Shown: piece after piece, positions 47,373 through 59,134 of the stretch | Position numbering within the stretch: position 1 is the stretch's first letter | Layout: every line of letters begins with the position of its first letter | From: CAVXHV01 sp963761445 | GTDB lineage: Bacteria; Planctomycetota; Planctomycetia; Isosphaerales; Isosphaeraceae | DNA: 64,000 nucleotides | Reading direction: 5' to 3' | Assembly (NCBI GenBank): GCA_963761445.1 | Contig: CAVXHV010000009.1 | Coordinates: forward strand, 620,001 to 684,000 | The notes under the pieces: generated by a model | What the model saw: only the letters and a program-made list of their open reading frames with translations | Databases searched by the model: none | What the model was told of the DNA's origin: nothing | Program-made: the position numbers and the translations under genes

Positions 47373-48980
47373 AACGAGTGCAGGAGGTTCAAGGAGAAGA
47401 GGTTCGAGACTTAGGAACAGGCCGGGAATAACTTCCCGCAGATGACGTCAAGCGCACCGCGGAGCGGCACGACGGACGTTCCCACGCGGAGCGTGGGAAC
47501 GAGGGTTTTCGGGCTTGGTCTCAAATCGGGAGGTTAATTCCCGGCGTGTTCCTTAGAGGCCAGTGTCCGCCGGTCCGGGCTCCGTTTAGCGGGAACCGCG
47601 ACTGATGGGGACACCACGAAGTCAAGTGTGGTGTCGCCGGATTTTGATGAAGGCGCGTTCGTATGAGGCAGAGCGGCAGACGCACGTACGACAGCGTGCC
47701 CTTCGTGGGAGACCGCGCGCGCATGCAGAATGATTTTTGCTCCTTAATCGATCTCGTCGCTGTAACCCGGAATCTTTCTGGAAAGTTCCCGGCCGACCAC
47801 GCACCGATTCCGTAAAGTCGGCACATATTATACATGAGAGAAGATGGCGAGGGGCCGTTTTGTATGCAGCCGGCGGGAGTTGGCGCGGCAGCCACCCGCG
47901 TCGGGGAGGCGCAAAGCGAGCTCCGAGGAATTCACGAGCCAGGAAATCACTTTGATTGGCACGATGAAGGGATCGAACACTGACTCGAATCGAGAACTGA
48001 CATCACGCGCGGACTATGGTCGATTTGCCGATCTCGGCATGTGCGTACTCCGTGCACCGCAGGATCCGACGGCAGGTGCGGCGGAAACAGGCCGCGAGAA
48101 GCGCGGGAGGGGGCGCAGTGGGCGAACGTTGCGGATGGGTTCTCAGGGTCGAATGAGATACAGATGAAGATTGGAATAAGATCGAGTGCGGAGTGTTTAC
48201 ACCAGTCTACCGGGTGCTGCAAAATTTTCCGGAGTGCCAGTTTTACCATCTTTTGTACCACATGTGCGAGGTCCAAAACCGGGCATCCAGAGGTGTCGAT
48301 TTGCGATCTGTAGACCGAAGAGACAGAGATTAATAGATCGGAGAAGAGGTGCGAGTTTTCCAGCGATCGCAAAATCCCTCATCGTACGACTCGCCCCAAA
48401 ATGAGACTCTGAATCGAGGCGTTGTTCACTAGAGAATGGGTGGTGTCGGCGGGAAGACGATTTTGAACTAACGAGTCATGAGGATTCTTTCCTTATTCGT
48501 CACCGGGAGAACACCATTTTGGATTTTGGATTTTGGATTTGGATCTGAGGTTTCTTTGATCGGATCACTGGCGGGTGCGGCCGTCACCGCCCCTCGTCCC
48601 CCCTTTTGCAAGGCGGGGAGTTGCCCGGCGGGATGGCTTTCGCGTGTCTGCGGCATCTCGAGATGACGCCGGCTGCAAGGTTGCTCTAGCCTCGCGCCGC
48701 CTTGAATCGACGGATCAGTCGGATCGACTTGATCCGATGCCGTGGGACGTCGCGCAGCGAACTCCGCCATCGACTCTGTGGCGCGACGCAGCTCCCCAGT
48801 TCCGCGCGAGGAGTTTTCAGGAAGGACACACCGATGACCTTCGCCCGCTGGCGTTCGGAGCGCGAATCTTCAGAGCGGCCGGCGCGCTTGAGCCGTTCCC
48901 TTAATGCTGGAGAGAAAGGGATACGGTCAATGTTTACCCAAAACGAAGTCCTTCCCCGGCGGAAGCGATGAGGAACGAGC
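47373..48980. other. Long gene-poor region
   Basis: About 1.6 kb in which no open frame on either strand has a domain, a sensible start or coding-like composition. It contains a TTTTGGA-type microsatellite (48516-48545). It separates the accessory island from the NHLP exporter genes. Degraded genes may be present, but I could not recognise any. Confidence 0.4.
48516..48545. repeat. TTTTGGA-type microsatellite
   Basis: About four copies of a 7-base unit, tttggattttggattttgga, in the gene-poor region. Confidence 0.7.
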
Positions 48981-49220
48981 AATGAGGCGGATCAAAGAAA
49001 TAAGGGATCGTCTCATGGTTTCGCTGGGACTCGGTCGGGCTCGGGGGAACGCGTCCGATTATTACGGCGCGGTTGGGGACCGATGGCGAAGCTTGCGCTT
49101 GTCTTGGTGCATACTTGAACCTGAGATTGACGTCTGCGGGGGGTGTTGCGCGTGGCCGGGTTCACCTGGCGAGGTGGCCGGCTTTCGTGGGTCAGGGCGG
49201 GATCATCGAGGTGCGGCGGC
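48981..49220 (+). other. Possible small Cys-rich reading frame before the exporter (low confidence)
   Basis: From ATG 48981 the plus strand reads MRRIKEIRDRLMVSLGLGRA, then continues through WCILEPEIDVCGGCCAWPGS and stays open into the exporter gene. A charged helix followed by a Cys/Gly-rich segment just ahead of a C39-peptidase exporter is where a leader-peptide substrate might be encoded. There is no stop before the exporter start, so this could equally be chance or a frameshifted gene. Confidence 0.2.
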
Positions 49221-51440
49221 ATGGCGGATTCGAGTCCCAGCAAATGGCGGAGGGTCAAGACCCCTACCGTCCTGCAAATGGAGGCGGCCGAGTGCGGCGC
49301 CGCCGCGCTGGGGATCATCCTCGAGTATTACGGCCGGTATATCCCGCTCGACGTGCTGCGCGACGATTGCGGCGTCTCGCGCGACGGTAGCAATGCTTTG
49401 TACATCAGAGAGGCGGCCAAGCGATACGGGCTGGAAGTCAAAGCGGGGCGGAAATCGGCCGAGGGCATCCGATCGTGGCGGCCTCCTTTTATCGTGTTCT
49501 GGCAGTGGAACCATTTCCTCGTCGTCGAAGGATTCGGGCACGGGAAGGTGTATTTGAACGATCCGGCCAGTGGCAGGCGGACGATGGGGTTTGACGAGTT
49601 CCGGGAGGGGTATACCGGGATCGGGTTCACGTTCGTGCCCGGACCGCAATTCGTCAAGCAAGGGCGACGGCCGAGCATCTTCGTCGGTCTGGCGAGGCGG
49701 CTGGCGAGCTCCAGGACCGCAATCGCTTTCGTGGTCCTGGCGGGGTTGGCCCTGGTGATCCCGAATCTGGTCACGGCCGCATTCCAGCGTGTGTTCATGG
49801 ACGAGATTCTGATCCAGGAACACCACAACTGGCTCACACCGCTGCTCATGGCCATGGCGCTGACCGCCATCGTGCGGGTTGCGGCCGCCGCGCTCCAGCA
49901 GTTGTATTTGACACGCTTCGAGGTGAAGCTGACGCTCGATGAGTCGCTCAAGTTCCTGGGACACGTGCTCCGGCTGCCGGTGACGTTTTTTCAGCGCCGA
50001 TATACGGGCGATATCGTGGCGCGGGTTTCGAGCACGGCGCGGGTGGCCGGACTGCTCTCGGGCGAACTGGCGACCACGGCCGTCAGCCTGCTGACCCTGG
50101 TGGCTTATGTGGCCGTGATGCTGCCGTACGAACCGCTCCTGGCGGTGGTCTGCCTGGCGATCAGCAGCTTGAATCTGCTGGCGCTCAAGATGTTCAGCCG
50201 CTGGAGAACCGATCAGAACCGAGTGATCGAGCAGATTCGCGGCAAGCTGCTGGCCGGGATCATGGGGGCGATCCAGATCGTCGAGAGCATCAAGGCGACG
50301 GGATCGGAGTCGGAAATGCTGGTGCGCTGGACTGGCGACCAGGCGCGCATGATCAACGCCGAACAGACGCTGGGGGCTTATGACACGCTGCTGTTCGTGA
50401 TCCCACCGCTATTGGGGAGCCTGACGACGATCGTGGTGCTGGGCTTAGGCGGGCACCAGGTCATGGCCGGGGGGCTGGGGATCGGCGTGCTGCTGGCGCT
50501 TCAGGCACTGCTGGCGGGTTTCAATCAGCCATTTCTGGATCTCGCGAGGCTCGGTGCCGACGTTCAGGAGCTGCGGGCCGATCTCGATCGGATCGACGAC
50601 GTGCGCAACCGGCCGGTCGACCCGGTGTATGCGTTCGGGGGCAAGATCACTGGTGTCTCGGGGCCGGGCGAGGAAGCAACGGACGCCGCAAGCCGGCACC
50701 GGCTCTCCGGGCACATCGAGTTTCGCAGCGTCACTTTCGGATACAACCGGACGGTCGAAGAGCCGCTGATCCACGACTTTTCATTTGTTGCTGTGCCGGG
50801 GCAGCGGATTGCGCTGGTGGGCTCTTCGGGGAGCGGCAAATCGACGATCGGCCGGCTGGCGATGGGGTTGTATCAGCCCTGGAGCGGCGAGATTCTCTAC
50901 GACGGCCATCGGCGCGAGGAGATCCCTCGCGAGGTTTTTGTGAACTCCGTCCTGCTGGTCGATTCGGAGATATGCCTGTTCGAGGGGACGGTGCGCGACA
51001 ACCTGACGCTGTGGGATGATTTTGTGCCGATGGATCAGCTCACCCAGGCGGGCGTGGAGGCGGCGATTCACCGCGATCTGCTGCAGCGGCGGGGAGGGTA
51101 TGGCGCGGCTGTCAGCGAGGCGGGGCGGAACTTTTCGGGCGGGCAGCGGCAGCGGCTGCAGATCGCGCGGGCGCTCGTGCGGGAACCGAGCCTGCTCGTG
51201 CTGGACGAGGCCACGAGCGCGCTTGATCCCCGGACCGAGAGGATCGTCGACGACAATCTGCGCAGGCGAGGCTGCACGTGCTTGATCATCGCACACCGCC
51301 TGACGACGATCCGGGACTGCGACGAGATCATCGTCTTGAACGCGGGGCGAGTGGTGCAGCGCGGGACACACGACGAGCTGATCAAGGACAGCTCGGGCGA
51401 GTATGCGCGGCTGCTTGCTTTTCAGGTGCTGCCGGGGATG
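49221..51440 (+). CDS. NHLP-type peptide exporter: C39 peptidase-ABC transporter
   Basis: About 735 residues from ATG 49221. The C39 peptidase domain has the oxyanion Gln and catalytic Cys (QMEAAECGAAALG, Cys25), the His in WNHFLVVEGFG and the Asp in LNDPASGRR. Next comes a six-helix ABC membrane domain (TAIAFVVLAGLALVIPNLVT, LLTLVAYVAVMLPYEPLLAV) and an ATPase with GSSGSGKST, FSGGQRQRLQIARAL, LLVLDEATSAL and the H-loop IIAHRL. This is the layout of PCAT/NHLP family exporters, which cleave a double-glycine leader and export the peptide. The frame does not stop at the usual point (~51430) but stays open to 51893, so either a stop was lost or it is fused to the next gene. Confidence 0.85.
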
Positions 51441-54400
51441 CGGCACGGGCGATTTTTGTTTACCAGGACTCGAGCGGCCGAGGCGATCGTTCCGGTTCAG
51501 GGCCGTTCCGAGACGATCGGGAATTCGGCGACGGGCCATGTCGAGCTGGTTGCGGATGCTGCGGTGCCAGCGGCGGGGGGGAGCAAGCGGATTCGCCGCG
51601 GTTCATCGTGGAGGAGCTGCTGCCGTACAGTCAGCCGGAGAGCACGGCGGCGAATCGTCCGCTTTCGCTGGACGATCCCGAGGCGGTTTGGTGGGTTTCG
51701 TCCGGAGGGGTCGACGTGTTCTTCACGCAGTTTGAGCCGGGTGCGCCGGAGGGGAACCGGCGGCACCTGTGCCGGGTCGAGGAAGGGGGCTCGATCTTTG
51801 CGATCAGCGGGGTTCGCGGCCGGTTGGGGAGTGGGCTGGTGGCCGTGGGGGCGGGGCCGGCGCAGCTCCTCAAGTTCGGCCGGGGCGATCTGATTCGCCT
51901 GAGCTTCGAGGAGGGGCTTTCGGAGCAAGTGGCGGTGCTGGTCGACGACTGGCTGCTGCGGGTCGGGCGCGCCTTGAGCCGTCTGGCCGGAATCGAGGGT
52001 TATCGGGAGCTTGAGTGGGAGACGTGCACCGAGGTTGATCCGGGCGCGCGGTTCGGTGTGCGCCAGGGAGTGGGATGGGTGCGGCATTTGAGTGGGCGCT
52101 CTCGCTTCCTGGACCGGGTTTTACTGCCGGAGTCGGAGCTGGGGGCTCGGTTTCCCTTGAGCGAGAACCTCTGGCTGTCGGCGGCGAGCGAGGGCAGGGT
52201 GACGGCGTGCGACACGGCGACGATGATTCGCAGCAGCGATCCCTGGGCGGGGCTGGATGAATTTCATCGGACGATGCTCGACTATATTTCGGGAGTGGAG
52301 GACGAGCAATCGCAGTCTGGCTGGGCCGAGTTCCAGCGATCGATCGAACACGAGAACGCGCTGGTCGAATCAGTGACTTCGGAGCTGGCGGCGGTGGCGA
52401 CCGATTCGTCGATCTCGCCGATTGATCCGGGTGGGGACGCGCTGGTGACGGCGTGCCGGACGTTGGGCCAGACGCTGGGGATCGAGGTTCGTGCGCCGCG
52501 GACTCTTGGAACGGACGGAGGTGGCCCGTCGAGCGACCCGCTGGGCGATCTGGCGCGGGCCTCGGGTTTTCACGTGCGGCCGGTGACGCTGCCGCCGGAC
52601 TGGTGGCGCCAGAGCGGGAGCGAGCCGCTCCTGGGTCGATTGGGCGATTCGGGTCGTGTGCCGGTCGCGCTGATCCCGGCGAAGGGGGGCCTGCGATGGG
52701 GAGGAGCAGCCTACAAGCTATTCGATCATGAAGGCCGGAGCCGGCCCGTGGACGAGCGTCTGGCGCAGAAGCTCGAGTCACGAGCCTGGGCGATTTACCG
52801 AACTCTGCCGGATGAGCCGCAGCGGAAGTTCGACCTGATTCGATTCAGCTTGAGCCTTCCGGGGCTTAAGCGCGAGCTCTGGATGGTGAGCTTGATGGCA
52901 CTTTTCGCGGCACTCCTGGGGTTATCGATTCCGGTCGCGGCGGGGGTGCTCGTGGACCAGGTGATTCCGGAGGCCGATCGCCCGGGCCTGGCGGTGATGT
53001 GTGTGTTCCTGGTCGTTCTGGCCTTCTCGGCCGCGGCATGCCGCGCGGTGCAAGGGCTCATGGTGCTGCGCATCGAAGGGAGGGTGTCGTCGACGATCAT
53101 CCCGGCGGTCTGGGACCGATTGCTGCGGCTTCCCACGGGTTTTTTCGCCAAGTTCAGCTCGGGCGATCTGGCGTTCCGGGCGATGGAATTCAGCAAGGTT
53201 TTCAAGAAGGTGTCCGGGGCAACGGTCACCACGTTGATGATGGGCTTGTTCGCGATCTTGAACCTGGGCTTGCTTTTTTTCTATAGCTGGAAGATGGCGC
53301 TTTGCACCGTGCTTTTGCTGGGCGTGATGCTGGCGGTGACGGGGGTGCTGCTGGCGGGGCTGTTGCGGTACGAGAAGTCGATCCACCGCATCGACGGCGT
53401 GATATCGGGGTTACTGCTGGAGCTGCTGGGTGGAATCATCACGCTGCGGACGGCGGGTGCGGAACGGCGGGCATTTTCGCGCTGGGCGGCGCGATACACC
53501 GAGCGGCTGGTGGTCTCGATCCAGGCGAGGCGGTTTGCGAACCGGCTGCATCAGTGGCTGGCGGTGTATCCGATTCTGACAGCGATGTGTGTGTATGTCG
53601 GGGCGCTTTACGTGGACACGGGGCTGCTCAAGCCAGGGACTTTCCTGGCGTTTTCGATTGCGTTTGCGAACTTGATGGCTGCGCTGCTGGCGGTGGGGTA
53701 TAGCTCGATGGGGCTGCTCGAGCTGCTGCCGACGTTCGAGCGGCTGAGGCCGATTCTCGAGGAGCGACCGGAATTTGCAGCCGCGGTGATCGAGCCGGTG
53801 CGGCTTTACGGGGCGATCGCGCTCAATCATGTTTCGTTTCGCTATCCGGGGCAGGACCAGGGGACGAAGGTGCTGGATGACGTGAGCCTTCATGTGCGGC
53901 CGGGCGAATTCGTGGCGATCGTGGGCCCATCGGGGGCGGGAAAATCGACGATCATGCGATTGTTGCTGGGGTTCGAGGCGCCTGACTCAGGGTCGGTGAC
54001 GTACGACGGCCGAGAGCTGGCCACGCTGGACTTGCGGGACATGCGGCGGCAGATCGGCGTGGTGCTGCAGCAAGCGCAGCTTCTGCCCACGGACATCGTG
54101 GGCAACATCATCGGATTTGCACCGCTCTTGAACATCGACGACGCGTGGGAGGCGGCACGGCTGGCGGGCCTCGAGGAAGACATCAGGCGGATGCCGATGG
54201 GAATGCATACGCTGGTCGGAGAGGGAGGGGGGAACCTGTCGAGTGGGCAGCGGCAGCGGCTGCTGATTGCGCGGGCTATTGTGCGGAGGCCCAGGATCCT
54301 GCTGCTCGACGAGGCGACGAGTGCACTCGATAACGCAACGCAGGCGATTGTGAGCGACAGCCTGACGAACCAGCTTCGGGGGATGACGCGGGTGGTGATC

Positions 54401-54541
54401 GCGCACCGGCTCGACGTGGTGATCAAGGCCGATCGCATCTACGTCTTGAAGGACAGCCGGATCGTTCAATCCGGGCCGTACCATCAACTTCTCGATGAGT
54501 CAGGGCCGTTTCGCGAGCTGGCGCGGCGGCAGATGTTGTGA
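51438..54541 (+). CDS. NHLP-type second ABC transporter without peptidase (frameshift)
   Basis: About 1030 residues. The N-terminal ~450 residues lack a peptidase and show the region specific to the second NHLP transporter (FIVEELLPYSQPESTAANRP, VWWVSSGGVDVFFTQFEPGA, then HLCRVEEGGSIFAI). Then come an ABC membrane domain (LWMVSLMALFAALLGLSIPV, VVLAFSAAACRAVQGLMVLR) and an ATPase with GPSGAGKST, LSSGQRQRLLIARAI, ILLLDEATSALD and VVIAHRL. The start is unclear: an ATG at 51438 lies in the frame of the first exporter, and a shift in a seven-G run (51575-51581) moves into the main frame. With that run corrected, both transporters would form one polypeptide. It probably forms a heteromeric exporter with the upstream gene. 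Confidence 0.8.
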
Positions 54542-54543
54542 GG

Positions 54544-54581
54544 GTCAGTGATCAGTGGTCAGTGGTCAGTGGTCAGTTGTC
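54544..54581. repeat. AGTGGTC heptad microsatellite
   Basis: Four to five copies of the 7-base unit AGTGGTC with minor variation, directly after the exporter stop. Confidence 0.8.
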
Positions 54582-55481
54582 TGGTGCAAAGCCGTTTCGC
54601 GGATTGGCGCGGCGGCAGGTGTTGTGCGCGTAGTGATGTTGTTTCTTGGGAACGACCTTGATGAAGATTGGTCTGCTGAGCTTGCTCACATTCCCGACAT
54701 CGTCGACGGCCTGGAGGCGGAATTCGTGGATGCCGACGGTCTGCGGCACCACGATCTGGACCGTGTAATTGTTGTCCTTCTTCACCCTCTCGGCTCCGAC
54801 GATTTCTCCGTCGGGCGTGACCACGCGGATGAACGTATGGAAATGGTAAGTGCCGGCCAATCTCGGGCGGGCGAGCGGGGTCTTCATGTGGTTGACGCCG
54901 GCCATGAGACCGTTGTTCTTCTTGATGCGGGGAACGATCGGCGGCGGCATGGGGCGGCCGATGCCGAGCGCGGTCTGAAGCACGAGGGAGTAATCGTTGG
55001 TGGCGAGGTTGACGGGCAAGACGCTGGCGGTATCGACCTGGGAGGTGAGCGTGTAGAGGGCCGACTGCAGCCCGTTGATCGAGCCTTGCGGCGTTTTGGC
55101 CGCACTGAGAACGGCGCCGAAGGAGTAATCGAGGCGTTTGATGTCGTCCGGCGAGAGGGACTGCTGGGAGACGACGTGGCGAAGCTGGTAGTTGTAATTA
55201 TTGATCGCTTCCGAGGGAGGTTTTTTTATGGTGTCGAGCATCGCAAAGAGGGAGTTCTGGATCTGCTTGATCTCGGCCTTGGGGAGAAAGCGGCCGTGTT
55301 CGGAGATCTGGTCGAGATAGTAAGGCAAGCGGATGATTCGCATTGCCTTTTGTTCATAGGTGATGGGGATATTGAGATTCGAGGTGACCTGGGCGCCGAA
55401 GATGTTGGTGAGGTTGACGGCATTGAGTGCGCGGAGTTCGAGGGAATCATGAGATGGCATAAACCGGCGGCGGCGGTCCAT
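54573..55481 (-). CDS. LEPRxLL-like secreted surface protein
   Basis: About 302 residues from ATG 55481 behind AGGAGAT. The N-terminus MDRRRRFMPSHDSLELRALN resembles the planctomycete LEPRxLL export motif (SLELRAL). A helical middle (YYLDQISEHGRFLPKAEIKQ, IQNSLFAMLDTIKK) is followed by a C-terminal Ig-like strand domain (TFIRVVTPDGEIVGAERVKK, then VGIHEFRLQAVDDVGNVSKL). The last residues (ANPRNGFAPDN) run into the heptad microsatellite. Convergent with the exporter. The role is unknown, perhaps cell-surface. Confidence 0.6.
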   Translation of the reverse strand: MDRRRRFMPSHDSLELRALNAVNLTNIFGAQVTSNLNIPITYEQKAMRIIRLPYYLDQISEHGRFLPKAEIKQIQNSLFAMLDTIKKPPSEAINNYNYQLRHVVSQQSLSPDDIKRLDYSFGAVLSAAKTPQGSINGLQSALYTLTSQVDTASVLPVNLATNDYSLVLQTALGIGRPMPPPIVPRIKKNNGLMAGVNHMKTPLARPRLAGTYHFHTFIRVVTPDGEIVGAERVKKDNNYTVQIVVPQTVGIHEFRLQAVDDVGNVSKLSRPIFIKVVPKKQHHYAHNTCRRANPRNGFAPDN

Positions 55482-55756
55482 CGCGCGGATCTCCTTGAGA
55501 GGCGGCATGCTCAGTCCGCGAGCGGGACTGGCCGCGGCGGGCGTGAAAGGCGAAAAGCGAGGGCCGCCGCAGCGCCCTCCGGCCGATCGAGAGGAACAGC
55601 GGGATCCTCCCGGCCGGTTTCAGCAGGGATCAGGTCGATTGAGCAACGAGCTTCGAGCGAATGCCCGAATAGAAATGCGACCGAGTCCCGTCCGTGGGAA
55701 CGGGGTGTTTTTACCAGAACGGGTGAGGTCTGGCTAGGCGGGTTTGGGAGGGGGAG

Positions 55757-55778
55757 TGTCAGGCTGAAGCCTGACCTA
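55757..55778. repeat. Short palindromic intergenic repeat, copy 2
   Basis: GTCAGGCTGAAGCCTGACCT just downstream of the CYTH gene, related to 45103-45124. Confidence 0.55.
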
Positions 55779-56330
55779 CGGGGACTCCAGGGCCATTCGG
55801 AGATACGATCGGGGTTCGATTTCGGTGAGGCCGAGCTCAGCGGCCAGGGCGAGCACGGCGGACTGGGCGGCGGCGAGGTCGGGCTCCGACGGGGCGAGCG
55901 TTTCGATTTCCGCAAAGTCGCCCAGACCCTCAGCCTGGTCGAGCGCAACTTCGAGGGAAAGACCGGCTCTTTGCAACAGAAACGAAGTGCGCGTCTTGCG
56001 AATCGTCGCAACCGGGCGGAACCCCAGGAGCTTGAACAGGTCGAACAACTGCGCGGCAGCGGCATCCCCGTCGGCGAAGCGAATCTCGATCTCCTTGCGG
56101 GTCTTGGTCGGGCCCGGCCGGCGCGGACCTTTATAGGTGATTCTGTTTTCCTCACCAATCGAGCGGATTCGAAGCGCCTCGTTGGTCGCGGCGAAGTCAC
56201 GCGAGGGGTGGTTCAGATAGAGATCGATTTGACAGATACTAGGCACCGGCGACGCGCCGAGTGCCGTCAGCCGCTGCTTGAGCTGGCTGTGATCTACCGA
56301 ACGGTACTTGACTTCCACTTCATAGCCCAT
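55776..56330 (-). CDS. CYTH-domain protein (class IV adenylyl cyclase-like)
   Basis: 184 residues from ATG 56330 (MGYEVEVKYRSVDHSQ). The opening E-V-E-V-K is the ExExK motif of the CYTH tunnel fold that binds triphosphates with two metal ions. Other fold markers are CQIDLYLNHPSRDF, ALRIRSIGEENRITYKGPRR, REIE-like EIEIRFAD, TRTSFLLQRAGLSLEVALDQ and FAEIE. Members hydrolyse or cyclise nucleotides or act on inorganic triphosphates. The sequence suits the CyaB/class IV cyclase-thiamine-triphosphatase group, but the exact reaction cannot be told. Length is normal and no frameshift is seen. Confidence 0.88.
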   Translation of the reverse strand: MGYEVEVKYRSVDHSQLKQRLTALGASPVPSICQIDLYLNHPSRDFAATNEALRIRSIGEENRITYKGPRRPGPTKTRKEIEIRFADGDAAAAQLFDLFKLLGFRPVATIRKTRTSFLLQRAGLSLEVALDQAEGLGDFAEIETLAPSEPDLAAAQSAVLALAAELGLTEIEPRSYLRMALESP

Positions 56331-56765
56331 GGACGTCACGTTAGACCGGCTGATCGAGCGGGTCAACCCGTGGAGTGGCGCGATCGGTTTGATTTTTACC
56401 TGGCGCGAACGCGGACGGATGGGTTTGGGGGTTCCACACGTATCGACCGCTTGCGCACGCGCGGAGCGGCTCGGGGAGCGTTCCGACGCCGGAGCGTCGA
56501 AACGAGTGTGCGTGAATGCGAGCATGGAACTGCGGTTCTCGAGTGCTTCGACGGTCGGGGGGTTGTCTTATGCGAGGAAACTGGGTGAGAGCGGGTTCGA
56601 TTTCGGTGAATATTCGTTGGGGGCAACGAATAACCGACTGCTTCGGGGGTTGAACGAACCCCTGGGGACCCGGCTGATCGGGTAAACTGCGATGAGGCTG
56701 AATCACATACCGGGTTGTTGCGACTCGAGCAGCCGCATCGCGTTCGTTTTGTGAGGAGCTTTCCC

Positions 56766-59085
56766 GTGGTCGCGCCATTGGTGGGGGACGTGGCATCTTG
56801 GTTGTTGGGTCCGAGTCTGACCGCACAGGGGGCGGTTTTTGCCGCGCTGGGGGACGTGCCTGGGGGTGTGTTCTGGCTGGTCGGTCTGGTCTTGTTCGCG
56901 ATTGCGGCCTGGGAGGCTGCGGGCTTGCGGTACATCGCGAACAACCGCGTTGGCGTCGTGGAGAAGCTGTGGTCCGGGAAGGGGTCGGTGCCTGAGGGCG
57001 GGATCATCGCTTTGAACGGGGAGGCCGGGTTTCAAGCGGAGCTGTTGCGTGGTGGTTTGCACTTCGGATACTGGCGATGGCAGTTTCGGATCCATCGAAT
57101 GCCGCTGGTATCGATTCCGCAGGGCAAGATTGGATATGTGTACGCCCGGGACGGCGAGGCGCTGGCGCCGAGCCAGACGCTGGGCCAGGTGATTCTCTGC
57201 AACAATTTTCAGGATGCCCGCGGATTCTTGAGCGGCGAGTCGAGCAGCCCGGACCACGAGCCATTACGGGGCCAGCGGGGCCGGCAACGGGCCATCTTGC
57301 GAGAAGGCGTTTATGCGATCAACGTCGCGCTTTTCACGGTGATTTCCGAAGATATGGTTTATCGGCTGGAAGCCGGGGGCGCGAAGGAGCTCAAGGCGCT
57401 GGTGCAGTGGCAGAATGACCTGAGCGAAGTGGAGGCATTTGATCCGGTGATCATCGGCGGCCCGATCGAGGCGCCTGATCCGCTCAATCCCGAGAAAAAG
57501 ACGATCGTCGACAGCTTGGGGATCGTGACGGTGCACGATGGTCCCTCGCTGCCGCCGGGCGAGATCATTGCGCCGGCTGTGGGTTGCGACCGCAACGTCA
57601 AGGACTTCCATAACAACTTCCAGGATCCGGAGGCGTTTCTGCGTGCGGGGGGACGGCGGGGCTTGCAGTATGTTCCGCTGACCGACGGCACGTACTTCAT
57701 CAACCGCTGGTTTGCATCGATCGAGTCGATCCCCAAGATGATCGTGCCGATTGGATACGTCGGCGTGGTGGTGAGCTACTACGGCCGAAGCGGAAACGAC
57801 ATATCGGGGCAGTCGTTCCGCCACGGTGAGCGAGTTGCCGAAGGGGAGCGCGGCGTGCAGGAGAAGCCGCTGGGGCCGGGTAAGTATGCCTTCAACACCT
57901 ACGCGGGCAACATTGTGCTGGTGCCGACCACGAACTTCGTTCTGCACTGGGTGACCGGACGGACGGAGGCGCATCGGTACGACGAGAGTCTGCGCTCGAT
58001 CGACCTGGTCACCAAGGACGCTTACGAGCCGAGCCTGCCGCTTTCGGTGGTCGTTCACATCGACTATCAGAAAGCACCCAACGTCATTCAGCGATTCGGG
58101 GATGTCAAGAAGCTGATCACGCAGACGCTGGACCCGATGCTTTCCGCGTATTTCCGCGACGTGGCCCACAAGCGGACCATGCTCGAGCTGTTGCAGAACC
58201 GCGACTCGATCCAGCATGAGGCCAGCGGCGAGCTTGGGCGGAAGTTCGGCAACTTTGACATCGAGTGCGTGGACGTCTTGATCGGCAAGCCTGATACCGA
58301 GCAGGCAGGCGGCAAGATCGAGACGCTGCTCGAGCAGCTACGGCTGCGTCAGCTTTCACTGGAGCAGGTGGAAACGTACTTCGAAGCAAGTGGTGGCGGC
58401 CCAGACTTTGCGGACGCTGAACGAGGCCCAGGCGCACGCCCAGATGCAGACCCAGCTCTCGAACTCGATGGTGCAGATCAAGATTGCCGAGAACGAGGCC
58501 GAGGCCCAGCTCGCCCGGGCGCGAAAGCAGGCCGAGCAGGTTGTGGTCACGGCCGAGGCCGAGAGCGAACAGCGCATTCTGGCCGGGCGTGGTGAAGGCG
58601 CGAGAATCTTGCAGGAAGGTTTTTCCGAGGCGTCGGTGCTGCTGCGGAAGATCCAGTCGTTTTCCGACCCGCGGTTGTACGCGCTTTCGATCGTGGCCCA
58701 GGGGCTCTCGAAATGCAACCAACCGCTGGTGCCCGAGCGAGTGTTCATATCGGGCGGCGGCGCCGGGACTGGCGGTCCGAGCGACGGATCTACGAACGTC
58801 GGGGCGCTTGCTGGCAACGGCGTGTTCGGGCTGCTGCTCAACATGCTCGTGGCGGAGAAATCCGGCTTCCAGCTCGTCGATCAGCCCGGTGGCGCGGACT
58901 TGCGCGAGTTCACGGAGACTGTCGCGAAGCAGGCGATGGACGCGATCCAGAAGGCGGTGCAAACGAGTCAGACCGATGCCGCTCATCGGGGTAACGGTGC
59001 GACAAGCCCGCCGACCGTCAAGACACAGCAATCACCGGTCCTCACGGCGGCGCGGGAGACCATACCGCCGAAGGCGACAACATGA
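56766..59085 (+). CDS. Large SPFH/flotillin-like membrane protein (frameshift)
   Basis: About 770 residues from GTG 56766 behind GAGGAG. There is an N-terminal membrane segment (GVFWLVGLVLFAIAAWEAAG), then an SPFH-like region starting RYIANNRVGVVEKLWSGKGS with later blocks ALREGVYAINVALFTV-like RAILREGVYAINVALFTVIS, IPKMIVPIGYVGVVVSYYGR and SIDLVTKDAYEPSLPLSVVV. After a frameshift near 58390 come a charged coiled coil (SMVQIKIAENEAEAQLARAR, KQAEQVVVTAEAESEQRI) and a Gly-rich tail. SPFH proteins form cage-like rings in membranes. This one is longer than typical flotillins, with about 250 inserted residues between the two SPFH-like parts. Confidence 0.75.
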
Positions 59086-59134
59086 AGCAGAGAGGACCCA
59101 GCCGGGGGGCGAAGCGCCCTCCGGCGATCACAAG

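Noticed and set aside
49195..49245. tRNA-like T-loop sequence GGATTCGAGTCCC
   Set aside because: No matching acceptor stem, D-arm or anticodon arm is found upstream; it lies at the start of the exporter gene.
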